Shown: in pieces, positions 1 through 14,000 of the stretch
How the letters are laid out: every line of letters starts with the position of its first letter
How positions within the stretch are numbered: position 1 is the first letter of the stretch
Source of the DNA: Trichoplax adhaerens
Lineage: Eukaryota > Placozoa > Uniplacotomia > Trichoplacea > Trichoplacidae
DNA: 64,000 nucleotides
Assembly (NCBI RefSeq): GCF_000150275.1
Contig: NW_002060975.1
Span: forward strand, 338,130-402,129
Direction: 5' to 3'
The notes under the pieces: generated by a model
Databases searched by the model: none
The model's input: only the letters and a program-made list of their open reading frames with translations
Told to the model about the DNA's origin: nothing
Made by a program: the position numbers and the translations under genes

Positions 1-465
1 AAACAATAAACGACAAATTAGACCGGTTGAAAGTGTAAAGATTTGCATCATTGGCATCATCTTGTCGATGGTATCCTATCGACTAGGATAAATCCAAACT
101 AGCCTGCAATAAGATAAATGACTGAGTTGAAGAGAGTCTTTCTGTTAATGTTGCTGTTTATTTCATGATCGAGTTGCATCGGTAACTTGGCTATCTGTAA
201 AGATCAATAAACAAGATTAAATTGATCAACGAGGATCAAGTAGACGGGCTGAATTGAAGGTTGGTGAGCAAAAGTAAGTTATTAGTATGCTTCTGGGGGT
301 ATTTTATCAAGAGCTAAACCTGATCCTATTGGAATTGGAGGATAGATGATTAAGTTAGTGTTTTAATTTTGCCTTTCTTTCCGTAGTTACCACTGTCGAT
401 ACTGGAAACCTTGCTCGAGAAGAGTTTGATAATAATAACAAACCATAGAGAAAGGTATTATTAAC
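1..465. other. 5' flank and probable leader exon of the ZDHHC23-like gene
   Basis: No coding exon is visible. A pyrimidine-rich tract ending in CCGTAG near 381-386 looks like a splice acceptor, so the bases from about 387 to 465 may be the last 5'UTR exon leading straight into the ATG at 466. The rest is AT-rich sequence without a recognisable element. Confidence 0.4.
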
Positions 466-2744
466 ATGGATTTTGATCAAATCAATAAATTGGAAGAAGG
501 ACAAATCTTATGCTGTTGTGAATATTTCAACAGTCGTGGACAACGCAGCCATTTATTAGAAGCCCTTTGCGATTGCCAAGTATTAGATGATATTTGCGAA
601 GGATTTATCCATTGTAAATGGGCTGGGAAAGATCAGTTCCTTCAATTGTTAGAAGTCATGCATGATCGTATACGAATTCCCTGGTTAGACGGACGTGGAG
701 CTCGACGATTTCCACTATCAACAATATTACCCATGATTATTTTACCTTGTATGCTAAAAGTAGCCTCTTCTGGCTTTTATACGACCGTAGGCATGATAAC
801 GTCCCTTTTTCCTTTGATGATGTTTATCTATTATAGCGCTATCATTAGCGGTCGTAAAAGGACGCCATTTTTTCTAAGCTGGACGTTAACATCCAGTAAG
901 TAAAATGTACTATTCAGTCAAACCTGTTTCTGTACCAATGGCATCATTTCATTAAAATGCCTAATACGTACATCGTATTCTAGTAGTAAGTTTGATTAAA
1001 ATCAACTTTAAACCACGTAGTAGATATAATATACTACAACAATTAAACTATCTTGATTACAACATTTTACCTGTTCATATTGTAATGATACGAAAGTTGG
1101 AAATGAATGTTGACGATGAAAAATAAGAAAACTCAAAGTATCGTCATTATCGTGAAACTTGTATAATGTATGTTGAACTTCTTTTTTCTCTTAAATTATA
1201 GTATTGGGAATGCTATTTGCCTACTTGCGCTATATTACTCCAAATTGTAGTCTTGACAAGACTGCTGAAGTCTCCCTTGGCTTAGTGATGACGTTAATTA
1301 TTTTTATCTTATGCTTACGTAATCCTGGTAGAATTAAACCCAAACGTAAAGGGGCCAAGCTTGGCAATTATGTCGATCATAATAATCAGGATACGTACGA
1401 TAATAATTTATTGAAAGTTTGTCAAGAATGTCATGTTCAGATGCCTCGGCGATCGCACCACTGTGGGTAAGAAAATTTTGCTAGACGTTAATATTAGATA
1501 AAATTCTGTATTGTGCGTATAGAACATTTAAATTGGAATCTTTCTACTTGAGCTGCAAGTAGTTTTTACAGCCCCTAAAACTGCCATAGTAGATCATCCT
1601 ATTTTGTTACATTCCTATGATAAATTTTTTAACAATAAATATTTCATAGTAAGGCTACGGTACAAATCACGATTTCTGGATAGAACAGCACAAGAGCCCA
1701 GTCACGGTACTTTCCTGTCATTAAACTCACTCATCACCTTTACAAATGATGACCACTAGTTTCCATGATATAATAATATCCAATGTAATTTAGTTAAAAC
1801 ATACAAACTATTTGAGAGTACACGATATAAAATTGGCCTTTACTTGAGCGAATAATAATCATAGTTATTGCTGACGTAGGATTCAAATTATTCGTCATCT
1901 AGTTGTAATACAGCAAATCTTGGATAAGTTAACACAATATAATTGATTGCTTTCTATTTTGTAGAATTTGCCACAAATGTGTAAAACATTTTGATCATCA
2001 CTGCGTCTGGTAAGTGCAATAGTGCGCATTTTTGAAGTGAAAAATTGTAACTTAAAATCAATATTTATAAGTATTCAACATCAAATGTACCAAATTCAAA
2101 CTATCGCATTAGATAACACTTGTTTTTTACATTTCAGGATTAATAATTGTGTTGGGCAAGGCAATCGAAGGCTCTTTGTTTTACTTTTACTTGTATTTCT
2201 TTATACAGCTTCACGTGGCATCTATTTTAGTTTGGATACTGTCTGTGTCTGGGATAAAATGCTTCCAAATTGTCAGTATGCTTACGAAGAAGATTGGTAA
2301 GATTATTGATGTCTACAGTAAATACGTAGTTTGTATCTCGTAAAATCAATTTAAACAATTTCAGTAAATGATTATCATGGTAACGTCTATAACTCCTTGA
2401 AGTGGTTCCGTATTACCCTAAAATCGATTAACTATTACTCGGCTAGAAATAATATCATGCGTGTTTTGGTGAGTAATAAATTTCTTATCAAAAATTTCGT
2501 ACATATCCTTAGGTCTGCTATTGTAATGGCTTCAGTTATATATAGTTGTGTGGCTACAACAAGTGTTGGATCTCTTCTCTGCTATCAAATATTACTGATA
2601 AGTACCAATGTCACAAGTTATGAATGGCGTTGTGCGCGACGTATTGGTCATTATCTTGATAAATTTGGTCAACCAACAAAAGAAAACATATATGATCTAG
2701 GATTAATTAAAAATTGGATTGCTTTCTTTAAAGGGTATAAATGA
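466..2744 (+). CDS. ZDHHC23: DHHC palmitoyltransferase, ZDHHC23-like
   Basis: Five exons: 466-895, 1202-1466, 1965-2009, 2138-2296, 2513-2744 (stop TGA). They total 1131 bp, giving 376 aa, with all phases matching. The N-terminus carries the Cys-rich block LCCCEY followed by LCDCQ and RIRIPWL, which is characteristic of ZDHHC23. Six hydrophobic segments flank the catalytic Cys-rich domain; its zinc-ligand pattern CQEC, HHCGICHKC and the DHHC signature (HFDHHCVW, then NNCVG) are intact and spread over exons 2-4. The family transfers palmitate from acyl-CoA to cysteines of membrane-associated proteins, usually in Golgi/endosomal membranes; human ZDHHC23 is about 409 aa. An open frame across 2397-2512 could tempt a larger last exon, but only the acceptor at 2513 completes the TGG codon left by exon 4. 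The function is inferred from family membership. Confidence 0.9.
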
Positions 2745-4623
2745 GATCATTTTCTTAGAATTATTGTTTCAAGTGTAAAATTGTAGTAGTTAGTCTTATA
2801 TCGATCTGGAATTATTGCTTTAAAATTTTTATCTCAATGATTTTATTATTATGCCTATACCTGCTCCTTTAACTATACAAAAGGTAAAAGTCACGATTTT
2901 GATGTAGCAATGTTAAATTTTCGCTGTCAGATTGCTTATTATACTTACTCATGCAAGTACAGTCTTTATCATATTCAATATGATTTTCCAATTAAATATG
3001 CTTACTAACCGGCTGAATTACATTCACAAGATCTTACAGTATTACAATTACTATGAACCATTATGCCGATACTGATGATTAAATTTATTTTATTAATCTG
3101 TTTCATTTGTAATGTGGATGGTGTAAAATTAATCTACTGTAGGTGTTTTATACCATAATCCAATGAAAAGTAATGGATAAAATATCGGCTGTTGTGTTGT
3201 TAAGCTATTATAATTGGTTGCGTATGAGGATGTATAAGTGATGGCTAGTAATAATTTCATAGATTGCAATCAAAAATTTTCTAATTACAACCAATTTAAG
3301 GATCTAGAACTTATTGGAGTATAATTAAAAGTCGCAACTTTGTATTCTGCTATTTAAAACTTTGACACCTGGTACCATGGCGATGGATAAAAATATCAGT
3401 TATACTCGTATCAGTTTATTACATTTAAAGGCTATATATCCGAAATACTTTTAAAAATTTATTTATTATAAAAATGACTTTTCATGATATTTTCCCAAGA
3501 CTACTGAAATAAACTGCTTTCCTTTGTGATTTTATTTAATTGATCTTTGAAATATTTACCAACTTTCCATAGGGTCTGATGGTCTGATTTATACAGTTTA
3601 GTACGCTATGCTCGTAAGTCTCATACGCCGAAATAGTTTGAATATACCGTGGTAGTATTGTGCATGATTTCTTAAGCACCATAAACTAGTAGTTATAGTG
3701 GGACTTATTCTATACGTATATTGCCTTTTGTGAATGGCAAGTATTTGTAAGGCCAATGGTGGCTATTGCGTCCTCACTTTGCGCCTACAGTTAGCGTGGG
3801 CAGTTTACAGGACATTTATTGAAAGAATTTAATGTAAATGTTTTACTAAGGTATATAAGGAATACACATCCCATGGTTTCATCCCTATGGGTAACCATTA
3901 CAAAATTCTATCATGGTCTAAATGGGATTAATATACTGTAAATATGCGTATCCTAATAGCACAAGCATACATAAATAATATACGGATAGTTCCAGTTTGC
4001 GCTAGTTCACCATTTCATTTACAGTTCATGATTACTATGGGGGTCACAAATGTATCATTCATGTACATAGGAGAGAGCTAAGTAGCCAAATCGTGTTAAA
4101 AAATATAATGGCTATCGTTTATTTCACTGAACTAGATTCTAAGCTTACGCTCTGTTCTAGATATATTCGATAACAACAAAAGTAGTTTTATCTTAAAGAA
4201 ATCTATTCGAGTTAACTGGTGCAATACAATTTTAGCATTTTGCATTAAAGACGTAATAACACTGTGTTTGCTACGTTAGTTGTACTTTGTACCTTGTCAA
4301 GATATAAAGAGCTAAGAATATAATCGTAAACGGAGATTTGGCGACTGTGGTTTTACTACATTATTAATCTATTGTTACGTCGTAAATTATCAAATTGAGC
4401 ACAATATATTCAACTACTTTTACAACATTCAAAAATAAAGCATGTTAAGCATCAAAAACGCTATAGTCACATCTCCAATATAAAAAAAAGATGAGAAGCA
4501 TATCACATTGTACAGTTAGATCATGTAGAATATCGACTATACTATTAAAAATTACATTTCCTTTCCATAGTAAGTGAGCTATGTTATGCATCTACTTGAA
4601 ACTTTTTAAATGTAAATCAACTT
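2745..4623. other. Intergenic, convergent 3' ends
   Basis: AT-rich DNA between the stop of the ZDHHC23-like gene (+) and the stop of the SORL1-like gene (-). It must contain both 3'UTRs. I see no ORF with splice logic, tRNA or repeat array. Confidence 0.6.
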
Positions 4624-5080
4624 CTAAGCTCTTATTAATCCATCGTCGTCACTCGTCGGATCATTTGCAGAAAGGCCGTCATCTACATAGAGAAAGCATG
4701 TAGAAAATGATTTGAAAGTTGTAATTACTATCGCCAGGCATCAAATAAAGTACTTAAAAAACATTAAGTCAATACGCAGATTTGATTTAAACTTAAAGTT
4801 TACTATCACCAACTGTGGATACAAATGCTTGTAGTAGGTCATGTAACAACAGATACAGATACAAGCTTACCGTTCAATACGTCATCGTCATCATCTCCAG
4901 ACATTAAGAATGTTGCTTCGTCAGTATCTCGTCTAAAATGGCTACCAACAAATGTTTGCAATCGATTTCTTAATCTACGGGAACTATTGAAGTAATAGCA
5001 AGCTCCTATCAATACTAAGACAGCAACCGCGGCTATTGGTAAGGATATCTCCAAAATTGTTGTCAAGGACTGCGGTGCGG
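4624..5080 (-). other. SORL1: SORL1 membrane span and cytoplasmic tail exons
   Basis: Two exons, 4871-5080 and 4624-4682. The first encodes a hydrophobic span ([18 protein letters not shown]), basic residues, then FVGSHFRR, which matches the FANSHY(RR) retromer/VPS26-binding motif of human SorLA, and an acidic cluster [10 protein letters not shown]. The last exon, joined in phase (G + AT), gives an Asp-rich end finishing SDDDGLIRA, resembling the GGA-binding DDVPMVIA end of SorLA. Motif function is by analogy. Confidence 0.85.
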
Positions 5081-8000
5081 CTATACAATAGGAAATGATC
5101 CATTAAATAGATATTCATTTGAGTTATCACGACTAATTTATACCTATATTAGGATGTTTAGTACACAAATATCATGATCAGTAACAAATATGCTCATCCT
5201 GATACCTGTTGGTACGGGGTAGTAATTATATGTTAGAAATTTAGAACAAGGTCCTGAACCAAAATTTGTGTTGGCGCTAACTCGATACAGGTAGGTTGTA
5301 TTCGTTAACGGCCGGGAAAAGGTTGTCTTAGTAGTCGTGTAATCCTTTGATCCAGAATTTTCTGAAACACTCTCATGAACATAATAATTCTAAGGAATAA
5401 AAAATCTATTAGAGGTACGATACAAAGCCAGTAATAACTTTAGCATATGAAAACGTACAAGTATTTTCATTCCTTGTGCTAAGACAGGCTCTTTCCAATT
5501 CAAATAAATAGCGTTAGTTGTCGCTGATATGGAGAGATCACGTGGAATAGGCTTAACTACAGTTAAATATATAAAATTTAGGTTATTAAAGTTTAATTAG
5601 CATTAGCAGCGAAAGCAAATATTAGACAGCGAAAGATATGCATTGGTTATTTTCTATCTAGTAATATGATAGCTAATTACTAACCCCCTTTGGACACAAA
5701 AATTTCCGAATTGCCTGAATACTTTTGCCCACCGTCTGCTACCGCCGCTATACTAAAAATATACTCCATACCCGGGATTAGGTGTTTGATATTCGCTGTG
5801 TGAACAGATGCATCAACGATAACGTATCTGATAGGTACACAAGATGAAGGATCGTTCGCCCTCACAGTTAAGTCATAGGACTGAAATAAATAATCATAGT
5901 TCAAAACTGGTCATTTGCAGTATGACTACAAGTGAAGTTTTCGTAACACATCCGACATATTTACTATGTGTATAGATCAGTAAATATATAACCATAACGA
6001 TGAATGCCATTAGGGCTTATCCACGCATTAAGCTAAAATTACCTGGATTTTAACTGATGATGCTGCTGGTTTCCACGTAACGACAACTTTCAGTGTGGAA
6101 GGATCCATACTAATGTTCAAACGGCTAGGCGCTTCAAAGACAGCTAAATTGTGATGAAAGATAGGTATCTTTATTATAAAGCGTTGATTTATTAGCAATA
6201 AATAATGATCTATAATTGTCTATTAGGAAGCCATATGCAATATTTTGCTGGTCCTTACAAGTTTTCACTTGAATTTGTGGCGACTTAGGCCCGTATCCTT
6301 GCGTTGAAGAATATGCAGCGACCTAAAGCAATATTTAGACCTTAATTTTTAGATATATTAAGTAAGTGAAATTATCAAGTCATAAATTATTACCTGAATG
6401 TAATAGTTAGTATTGGCTCGCAGGTTATCAATAATATATCGGAGTCCTGGACCATTAGGATTTGTCAGACCAGAAGTCTTTATTACTTTGGACATAATTG
6501 ACCCACCATGAATGAAAATCTAAAATGGAAATATTATAGATAATTAACGACAGTGAATTATAATACAAAATCTAACTGTAATTAATTTATTTACGCCATA
6601 AAAAAGGATATTCCCATTAGATTGCTTCGGTGCCATCCAAATAACAGCAATGCTACTGCTATGAATTGATGAAGCTTTAACGTTTAACGGCGAACCAGGC
6701 TCTATATTATCATAAAATCGTATATTTATAAAATATGATGTACTTCTTAAAATATACGCGGTCACATAAAGTGTACTATCTTTATTTAAAGGTAATGAAA
6801 TCATCAAATTTAATAGTAAATTTACGTACTTCCAGCTAATGTTCTTATCGAAATCGGTGTTGCCTTTAGACCATTACGATTGGGCTCAATTACCGAAACA
6901 GTAAAAGAATATTGAGTAAAAGGAGAGAGATTTTTGACGACATAGGTAAAGTTAGATGTTTGTCCTTCCATCTTCCAAGATTTACCACTGTGCGTTTGCC
7001 TTTAATTAGACATATTGACTGTTAAATTATCTACATAAATATTTTTAATAACACCATCACTTACCTTGAATAAACCTTGAACGAATATTGTTGAGGCGTT
7101 CTAGTTAGCGTCCATCCTAAGGTAACTTGGTAACTTGCAATCTTGATAGCTGCCAGTTGACTTACAAAGTAGAGAGGATCTAAATATCAGAAAGTAAGGC
7201 ATCATTTAATAAGCCATAAATTAAAATTAAATGAATTAGGTATAAAAAGTGCTTACGTTTGCAATTGTGTTCATCAGATCCATCGGTACAATCGTTTATT
7301 CCATTGCATAATGCTTCATTGGGTATGCAAGTTTTAGAGAATTGACACCTAAATTGTGTATCTGAGCAACCTGGGGAAGGAGTTGGACCCAAGCCTGTGA
7401 TGATACCGCAAATTTAAAATTTTATAAAATTAGGTTTAATTAGATGAGGCTTGTTCTAGATTATCTAGGAATCATATACGCTATTCTATCTAGCTAATTA
7501 TTGTATATTTTTGGATTAAAAGCTATTTTACACTTACTGAAACCGCAATTCAATTCGTCTGATCCGTCAGCGCAATCGGCTCGCTTATTACATACGTATG
7601 TCGAATTTATGCACTGGCCGTTATGACACTTGAAACGGCCATGCCCACACTGACCCGTTGTAGTTGTTCCTGTAGGTTGAACAGTAGTTGAACCTAACAC
7701 CACAGGTGATAAAAATAATATTTACTAAAATGAAGAAAATGTAAAAGTAGCAGAAATATAGCATTAAAATGCAATCATAGATAACTTGAAACGTACCGCC
7801 ACAGTTTGCTTCATCCGATCCGTCCTGACAATCAGTTACATTATCACATAGATCAAAGAACCAAATGCACTTCTGATTATTATCGCAAGCAAATTGCCAA
7901 TGATGACATGGGCCACTAGGTGTAGGTGTTACGGGTACGGCTAAAATAGCGATAAGAAACGTATTACGAAGTAGCTTATAAATTGCAGGAATCAAATACT

Positions 8001-11000
8001 TAAGGCGTTAATTCTATTGAAAAAATAAAAACATACCAGTACCACTAGCACATATAACCCCGGCATCTTCCGTATGATCGCAATTATGGACGCCAAATTG
8101 GCTATGTTGACAATTTCTTATATCGGTCTCATTGCCCTTACACAAAACGTTATCCAACCAGATAGGTTGATTTGCGCTTCCTTGGCCACCTTGACCCATA
8201 ACCAAAGGTTGTAGAGCTCCTTTAAAGCCTAACTGACGACAGAGAACAATAGCGTCCGGAAGATTCCAGAAGTCATCACATACTGTACCCCAAAGGCCTC
8301 GATGATTAATTTCAACCATTCCCGTGTAATTATTGGTGGTTGTTTTTAATCGTACTAATACATAATCAATTAATTCGTGGTCAGTTTCTTTGACAACAGA
8401 TTTCCGACATACAATATTTATTAGTACCATCAACAATGGCATGATTCTACTTACAACAATTTTTCTCATCTGCTCCATTACTACACTGCGAAATACCGTC
8501 ACATCGTCCAAACATAGGTATGCATTCATTGGGTTTACAGGTAAAAACTTTCTGATTGCTGCTACATTGAATTGGTTTAACCGTCGGTAAAGGCATGGTA
8601 GCTAAGATATTAACGAAATATTAACACTTATTGAATCAAGAACAGGCATAGACGTGCTACCTATAGTATACAATAAATTGGCTGACGTTTACTAACGTTT
8701 CATTCCACAAACAACACCAGCATCTTCTTTATGGATACAGTTATGCGATTGCCAAGCAGACGTATTGCATTGATTAATATAAGTCTCAGAACCGGTACAT
8801 TTGACATCATCTAGCCAGATAGGGCCAGTACCAGCTCCAAAGAAAGCATTCTTAGGCGCTGCAGAAGCTGGTGGAAGTTTTAATTGGCGGCAGATTACGT
8901 TAGCATCATTAAGATCCCAGTAATCGTCACATATTGTACCCCACTTTTGGCGGTGAAAGATTTCTACTCTTCCTTCAGCATAATTGGTACCGTTGCTACC
9001 GCCGGCTAAGCGGACTGTTGACAATGATAACATATAAGATTTAATCTTATTTGAGTCGCTATGTCGACGTATACTGTATTATAAGTAGTACTTCGGTTCT
9101 GTAATGCACGAGATGACCTAACTAAACGCTACGACACAATCAAATACTGGAGCATTATATCAATGGAATTTTAAAATTCTAGTTACCAGGTGGAATAGAA
9201 CAGATGATTCCAACATCGTTTGTATGTGCACAATTGCTATTTCCCCAACCGCTAAAATGGCATTCCTTCAGATGTTTTTCGCTACCCTTACAAGCAACAC
9301 CTTGCATCCATACAGGTCCAGTTCCAGAACCGAAATGACTGGTACTGGTGACTGAATCGGCTTGGCTAAAACCTAAGGTCATTTTAAGATAATTTCATTA
9401 ATTATATTATTGTAATTTTTGTCAATTTTATTGGCAATGAATGTAATTGTCGAATTTATAGAATGCAGAATTAACTTTAGAGATATGAATATATATGATA
9501 TAAACATCATAGTCCGCAAAAAGCACACTGGAGTCTTTACCTAATTCACGACAAGCAACATCAGCATCAACTTTAGTAAAGCCATTGCTGCAGATTGTAC
9601 CCCATCGTCCGTTGTGAATAATCTCCAGTCTTCCCTCCCTTGTTGAATTACCACCAACTAGTCGCACTTTATATTTTATAAGGAAATTATAAGTGGGATT
9701 AAATTACTTTTAATTTTAATTAAAATATATTACCGAAGGTGCAGTGTAACATATCAATTCAATAATATAAGAGGTTCTTAAGGTAATATTATACATGCAT
9801 GTCCTGTACCTTCTGAAGTGTCACAAACGATACCAACATCTTCGTTGTGTCCACAGTTATGGTCATTCCAATTATTATGAGCGCAGTCTCCTATACTTTG
9901 TTCAGTTCCATTGCACTGCACCTCATCAAGCCATATTGGACCATTGCCTTGACCAAATGGAGCTCTCCCTAGAGCTGCTGCGGCTCCAATAAAGCCAAGC
10001 TGTTTACATACAACATTTGCATCAGTAATATCGAATCGATCATCGCATACGGTACCCCAAACACCGTTAAAATTTATTTCCAATCGACCCTGATTGGGTT
10101 GATTACCACCAACAAGGCGAACTGTATTTAAATTTATTGAATGCGACGTTAATGGGTGATATATTGAAACAGTATACTGGAAACACAATATATCAAAATA
10201 TTTAATATGGATATTTGCTAATCATACCCATTGGATAACTACATACGACACCGGCATCATGCGTATGTTTGCATTTGTTGTTACCCCAACCAGAGCTTGG
10301 ACATTGATGCAAATTTAATTCATTTCCTTTACATTGAACATCTGTTAACCAAACCGTACCATTGCCTTGACCAAATTCAGCCATTTTAGCGACCCTGATG
10401 GCCCCAGTATATCCTAATTGCTTACAAATAACTACTGCATCGTTCTGATCCCATTTATGATCACAAATTGTTCCCCATTTTCCTTTATGAGATACTTCAA
10501 TTGTTCCCTGTTTATAGACATTGACTTGATTGGCAGTAACAAGGCGAACTAGAAATCACATAAATAATAAATAAATAAATGGAATATATCACTTCAAATA
10601 TGAATAGTACAAATCGATAACAAATACTGTACGCTTACCAGGTTTAGTCAGACAAGAAACGCCAACATCATATCTATGCGAATTACAAGCTGAGCTACTA
10701 ATACCCCAACCCGAATACGGACATTCGGTTATGAAAGATTCATTGCCTTGGCATCTAACATTCGACAACCAAACTGTTCCATTACCAGGCCCAAAATTGT
10801 TAGTTTGACCAAAAACAAGATTAACTGGTTTTGCACCAGGGAACCCTAGACTGCGGCACACAACATTAGAAGTAGCTATTCTCCAACCAAAATTGCATAT
10901 TGTTCCCCAAAAACCGTTATGCTTTATTTCAACACGACCTTCGGCAGATGATAGACCTCCAACAAGTCTCACTTAAATTTAAGTAAAATGATATATATAC

Positions 11001-14000
11001 AACATTAAAAGTGCAATGTTATTCCTTAATTAAAGTAATTGAAGATAGTTAGACATTTAAAAACTTGCTTCATCGGCTGCTACAATATACCTGGGGCTTG
11101 ACTACAAACAACACCAGCATCGTTTGCATGAGTACAAGTTGTATTACTCCAACCGGAGTGAGTGCAATCCAATAGTGATGATTCACTACCACTGCAATGA
11201 ACATTATTTAGCCAGATTTTGCCTTGACTACCGCCAAATTGACCAAAGTAAACAGCTTGCACTGCTTCATAATAACCAAGTTGTTTGCATACAACAGTTG
11301 CTGCTTTAATGTTCCAATTGCCATCGCAGACCGTCCCCCATTCATTGTTGTGAAAGACTTCCACACGACCTTCAAATTCGTATTTGCCGTTGGTAATTCT
11401 CACTGGAACCAAAAAGTTAATGTTGTTAGATCTCACATGATAAGTTATTTAATGGCTGCTACTCACCAGCTGGCGCAGTATGTACCACATACTCATTGGT
11501 ATAATCACTAAAAACGTTGTCATAAGTACCAGCAGCAACCTGAAAGACGATTTAGCCCAAAAATTAGCTATAAGAATTTCCTATACCGTCATAATTGTGG
11601 AGTAGTTGCTCAATCGTATGTAAAATGGCATACCCTGACATAATATGTTGTAAACGGTATAAGATTCGAGATGATAACAAAGGAATTTCTGGTTGTAATT
11701 GTTGTATCTAAAAATCCAAATCTATAGGCGACCTAGTTTGAACGAGTTATCATGAGATAAATTTGCGTATGAGGATCATTTTAAATTCAGGAGTCCTACT
11801 TTATAATTTTTGATCACAACTCCAGGCGCCGACGAAGCCTCCCAGGTTACTTTAATTTTGTTGGCAGCAAGTACAAACGCTTTCAAATTTTTCGGTGGTA
11901 ACGGTTCTATAGATATGAAATCACCAAAATCATATTTTATATCAATTCTAGTGGTCACATTTTTACCATATTCAAACGAGTAAATCCAAAAATCGAGCTA
12001 TGCTTAATAGATTAGAGCATAATAAGAAATCATTTTGTTTTCATGGCTTACTCGACGCATATGTTGAAGTAGTGACAAATGGTGCTTTACGTAACACTGC
12101 AGCCGATTTCGTTATAATGGTAACGGTTGCATCATAAGTTGTTTGTGGCTGTAAGTTGGATATAATTTTCGAATGGTAAAACTTTGGCACATCTACGTAG
12201 CTTGGCCAATAGTTAGCATCGAGATTATGACCAGAAATTCTAAAATGAAATAAATTTATGATTAAATGAGTTGATAACGTATAGCTCGTACGCTAGGTTG
12301 AACATGCAAGATATTAAATTAAGTCGTGGAAAAAAACTATCTTTATTTTTATTTACCTGTAATAGATACGATAATGATCTACTTGATATTTACTATTCTG
12401 TACATATTTCCATGATATCCTTAAAGAATGAGCCGAAAAGGGTGCTGCTACTAAAGATGAAACAACTAAGAAAAAGCGAGGAAAGAATTAGTAAATTACT
12501 AGATTATTTATTAATCTTTGAAACTGTGAAAACTATTCATTTATTAATTAACTTACTATCACATGACTTTTCGTCCGATCCATCACTGCACTGGTTAAAT
12601 CCGTCACAGCGCCCACTTTTTACAATACACTGACCACTAGTGCAACGAAATTCAGAATTGCTACATTGATGTGAAGCTACGAGTAGAAAATTGCATCGTT
12701 TATTAACGAAAATACTGCTATAAGATATCAACTGACTAATATATGAAAATTTCCATCTACTTACCACAGTGCTTTTCATCGGAATTGTCACCACATTCAT
12801 TGATGCCATTGCATACTTGACTATTCTTTTTTAAGCAGACGCCATTGGCGCACTTAAAACCACTGCATGCTACAGTATATAAAGTTAGAGTCATATCTTT
12901 TTAGGTGCTGTACTTTATAAACATGATTGAATGACGCGAAAGATATTGCAGAGAGTCACAGTGACTGTTGTTAGAATCAGACACTACTGACTATATATAC
13001 ATATAATTATTTACGAATGAGTTACAACTCACTAATATTGCAGATATTTCACTCATAATATGATAAAATTTAAGGAAAGTAAAAAATCTTGGGATGTAAT
13101 TCTTGTAGGAAAAAATAGGTTCTCGAAAATGCTAACCTTGGCAATGACGCTCATCCGCGTCATTACTACAGTCTTGCTCGTTATCGCATCTGAATGAAGC
13201 TGGTATACAACGTGGAAGTGAACCTGCACCGCAATCGAATTGCTGGGAACTACAGTTTGTAGGTGTTGTAGGCATTATAGTGGTTTTTGTCGGTGCAGCT
13301 GTTAGATAATTGATAGATTATTAACTGTTTGTAATGCCTATTGCAGCCGATATGAGCACTAAACAGATCAACTGACTACCTGTAAAACCACAGTCGAGTT
13401 CATCACTACCATCGGAACAATCTGTAACATGATTACAAACCGATGCCTTAGGAATGCATCCACCACTCAGACAAGCAAAACTGTTAGAACCGCACGATGA
13501 TGGAGTACTCGTTCCAGACGGTTGAGTTGTAGCTTAAATTCAAATATACATATTGACCACATTACATAAGTGTAATTTACTCAAAATTGAAATAATAATA
13601 CAAAATCTTGGTAGCTGTAATACAGTTCACGCTTACGACAATTAGCTTCATCTGAAGAATCTGGAATAAAAAATCCTTGGCAGTCTACTACCCCATCACA
13701 AACATACGACAACGGAATACAAAATTTAGTAACTTTGCATTTAAACTGGTTACTTCCACATTGGCTGGATTGAGTAGTAGGAGCTGCTGTTGTTGTGGTG
13801 GCTAGAAACAATTTATAATATCGTTCATTATCGAAATTATAAGAAACAAACGGCAGTAATTTCATTGTCTATGCAACAAGAGCATAGTGAAACTTACTGT
13901 TGCAATTCTTTTCATCACTGCTATCCCCACAATCCGCGATTCCGTCACACCGCCAAATATTCGGAATGCATTCGCCATTATTACATACGAATTGGTTTAT

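Noticed and set aside
2397-2512. Open frame continuous with the last ZDHHC23 exon
   Set aside because: The phase left by exon 4 (TG) is completed only by the acceptor at 2513, and the human protein has no matching insert; the open frame is intronic.
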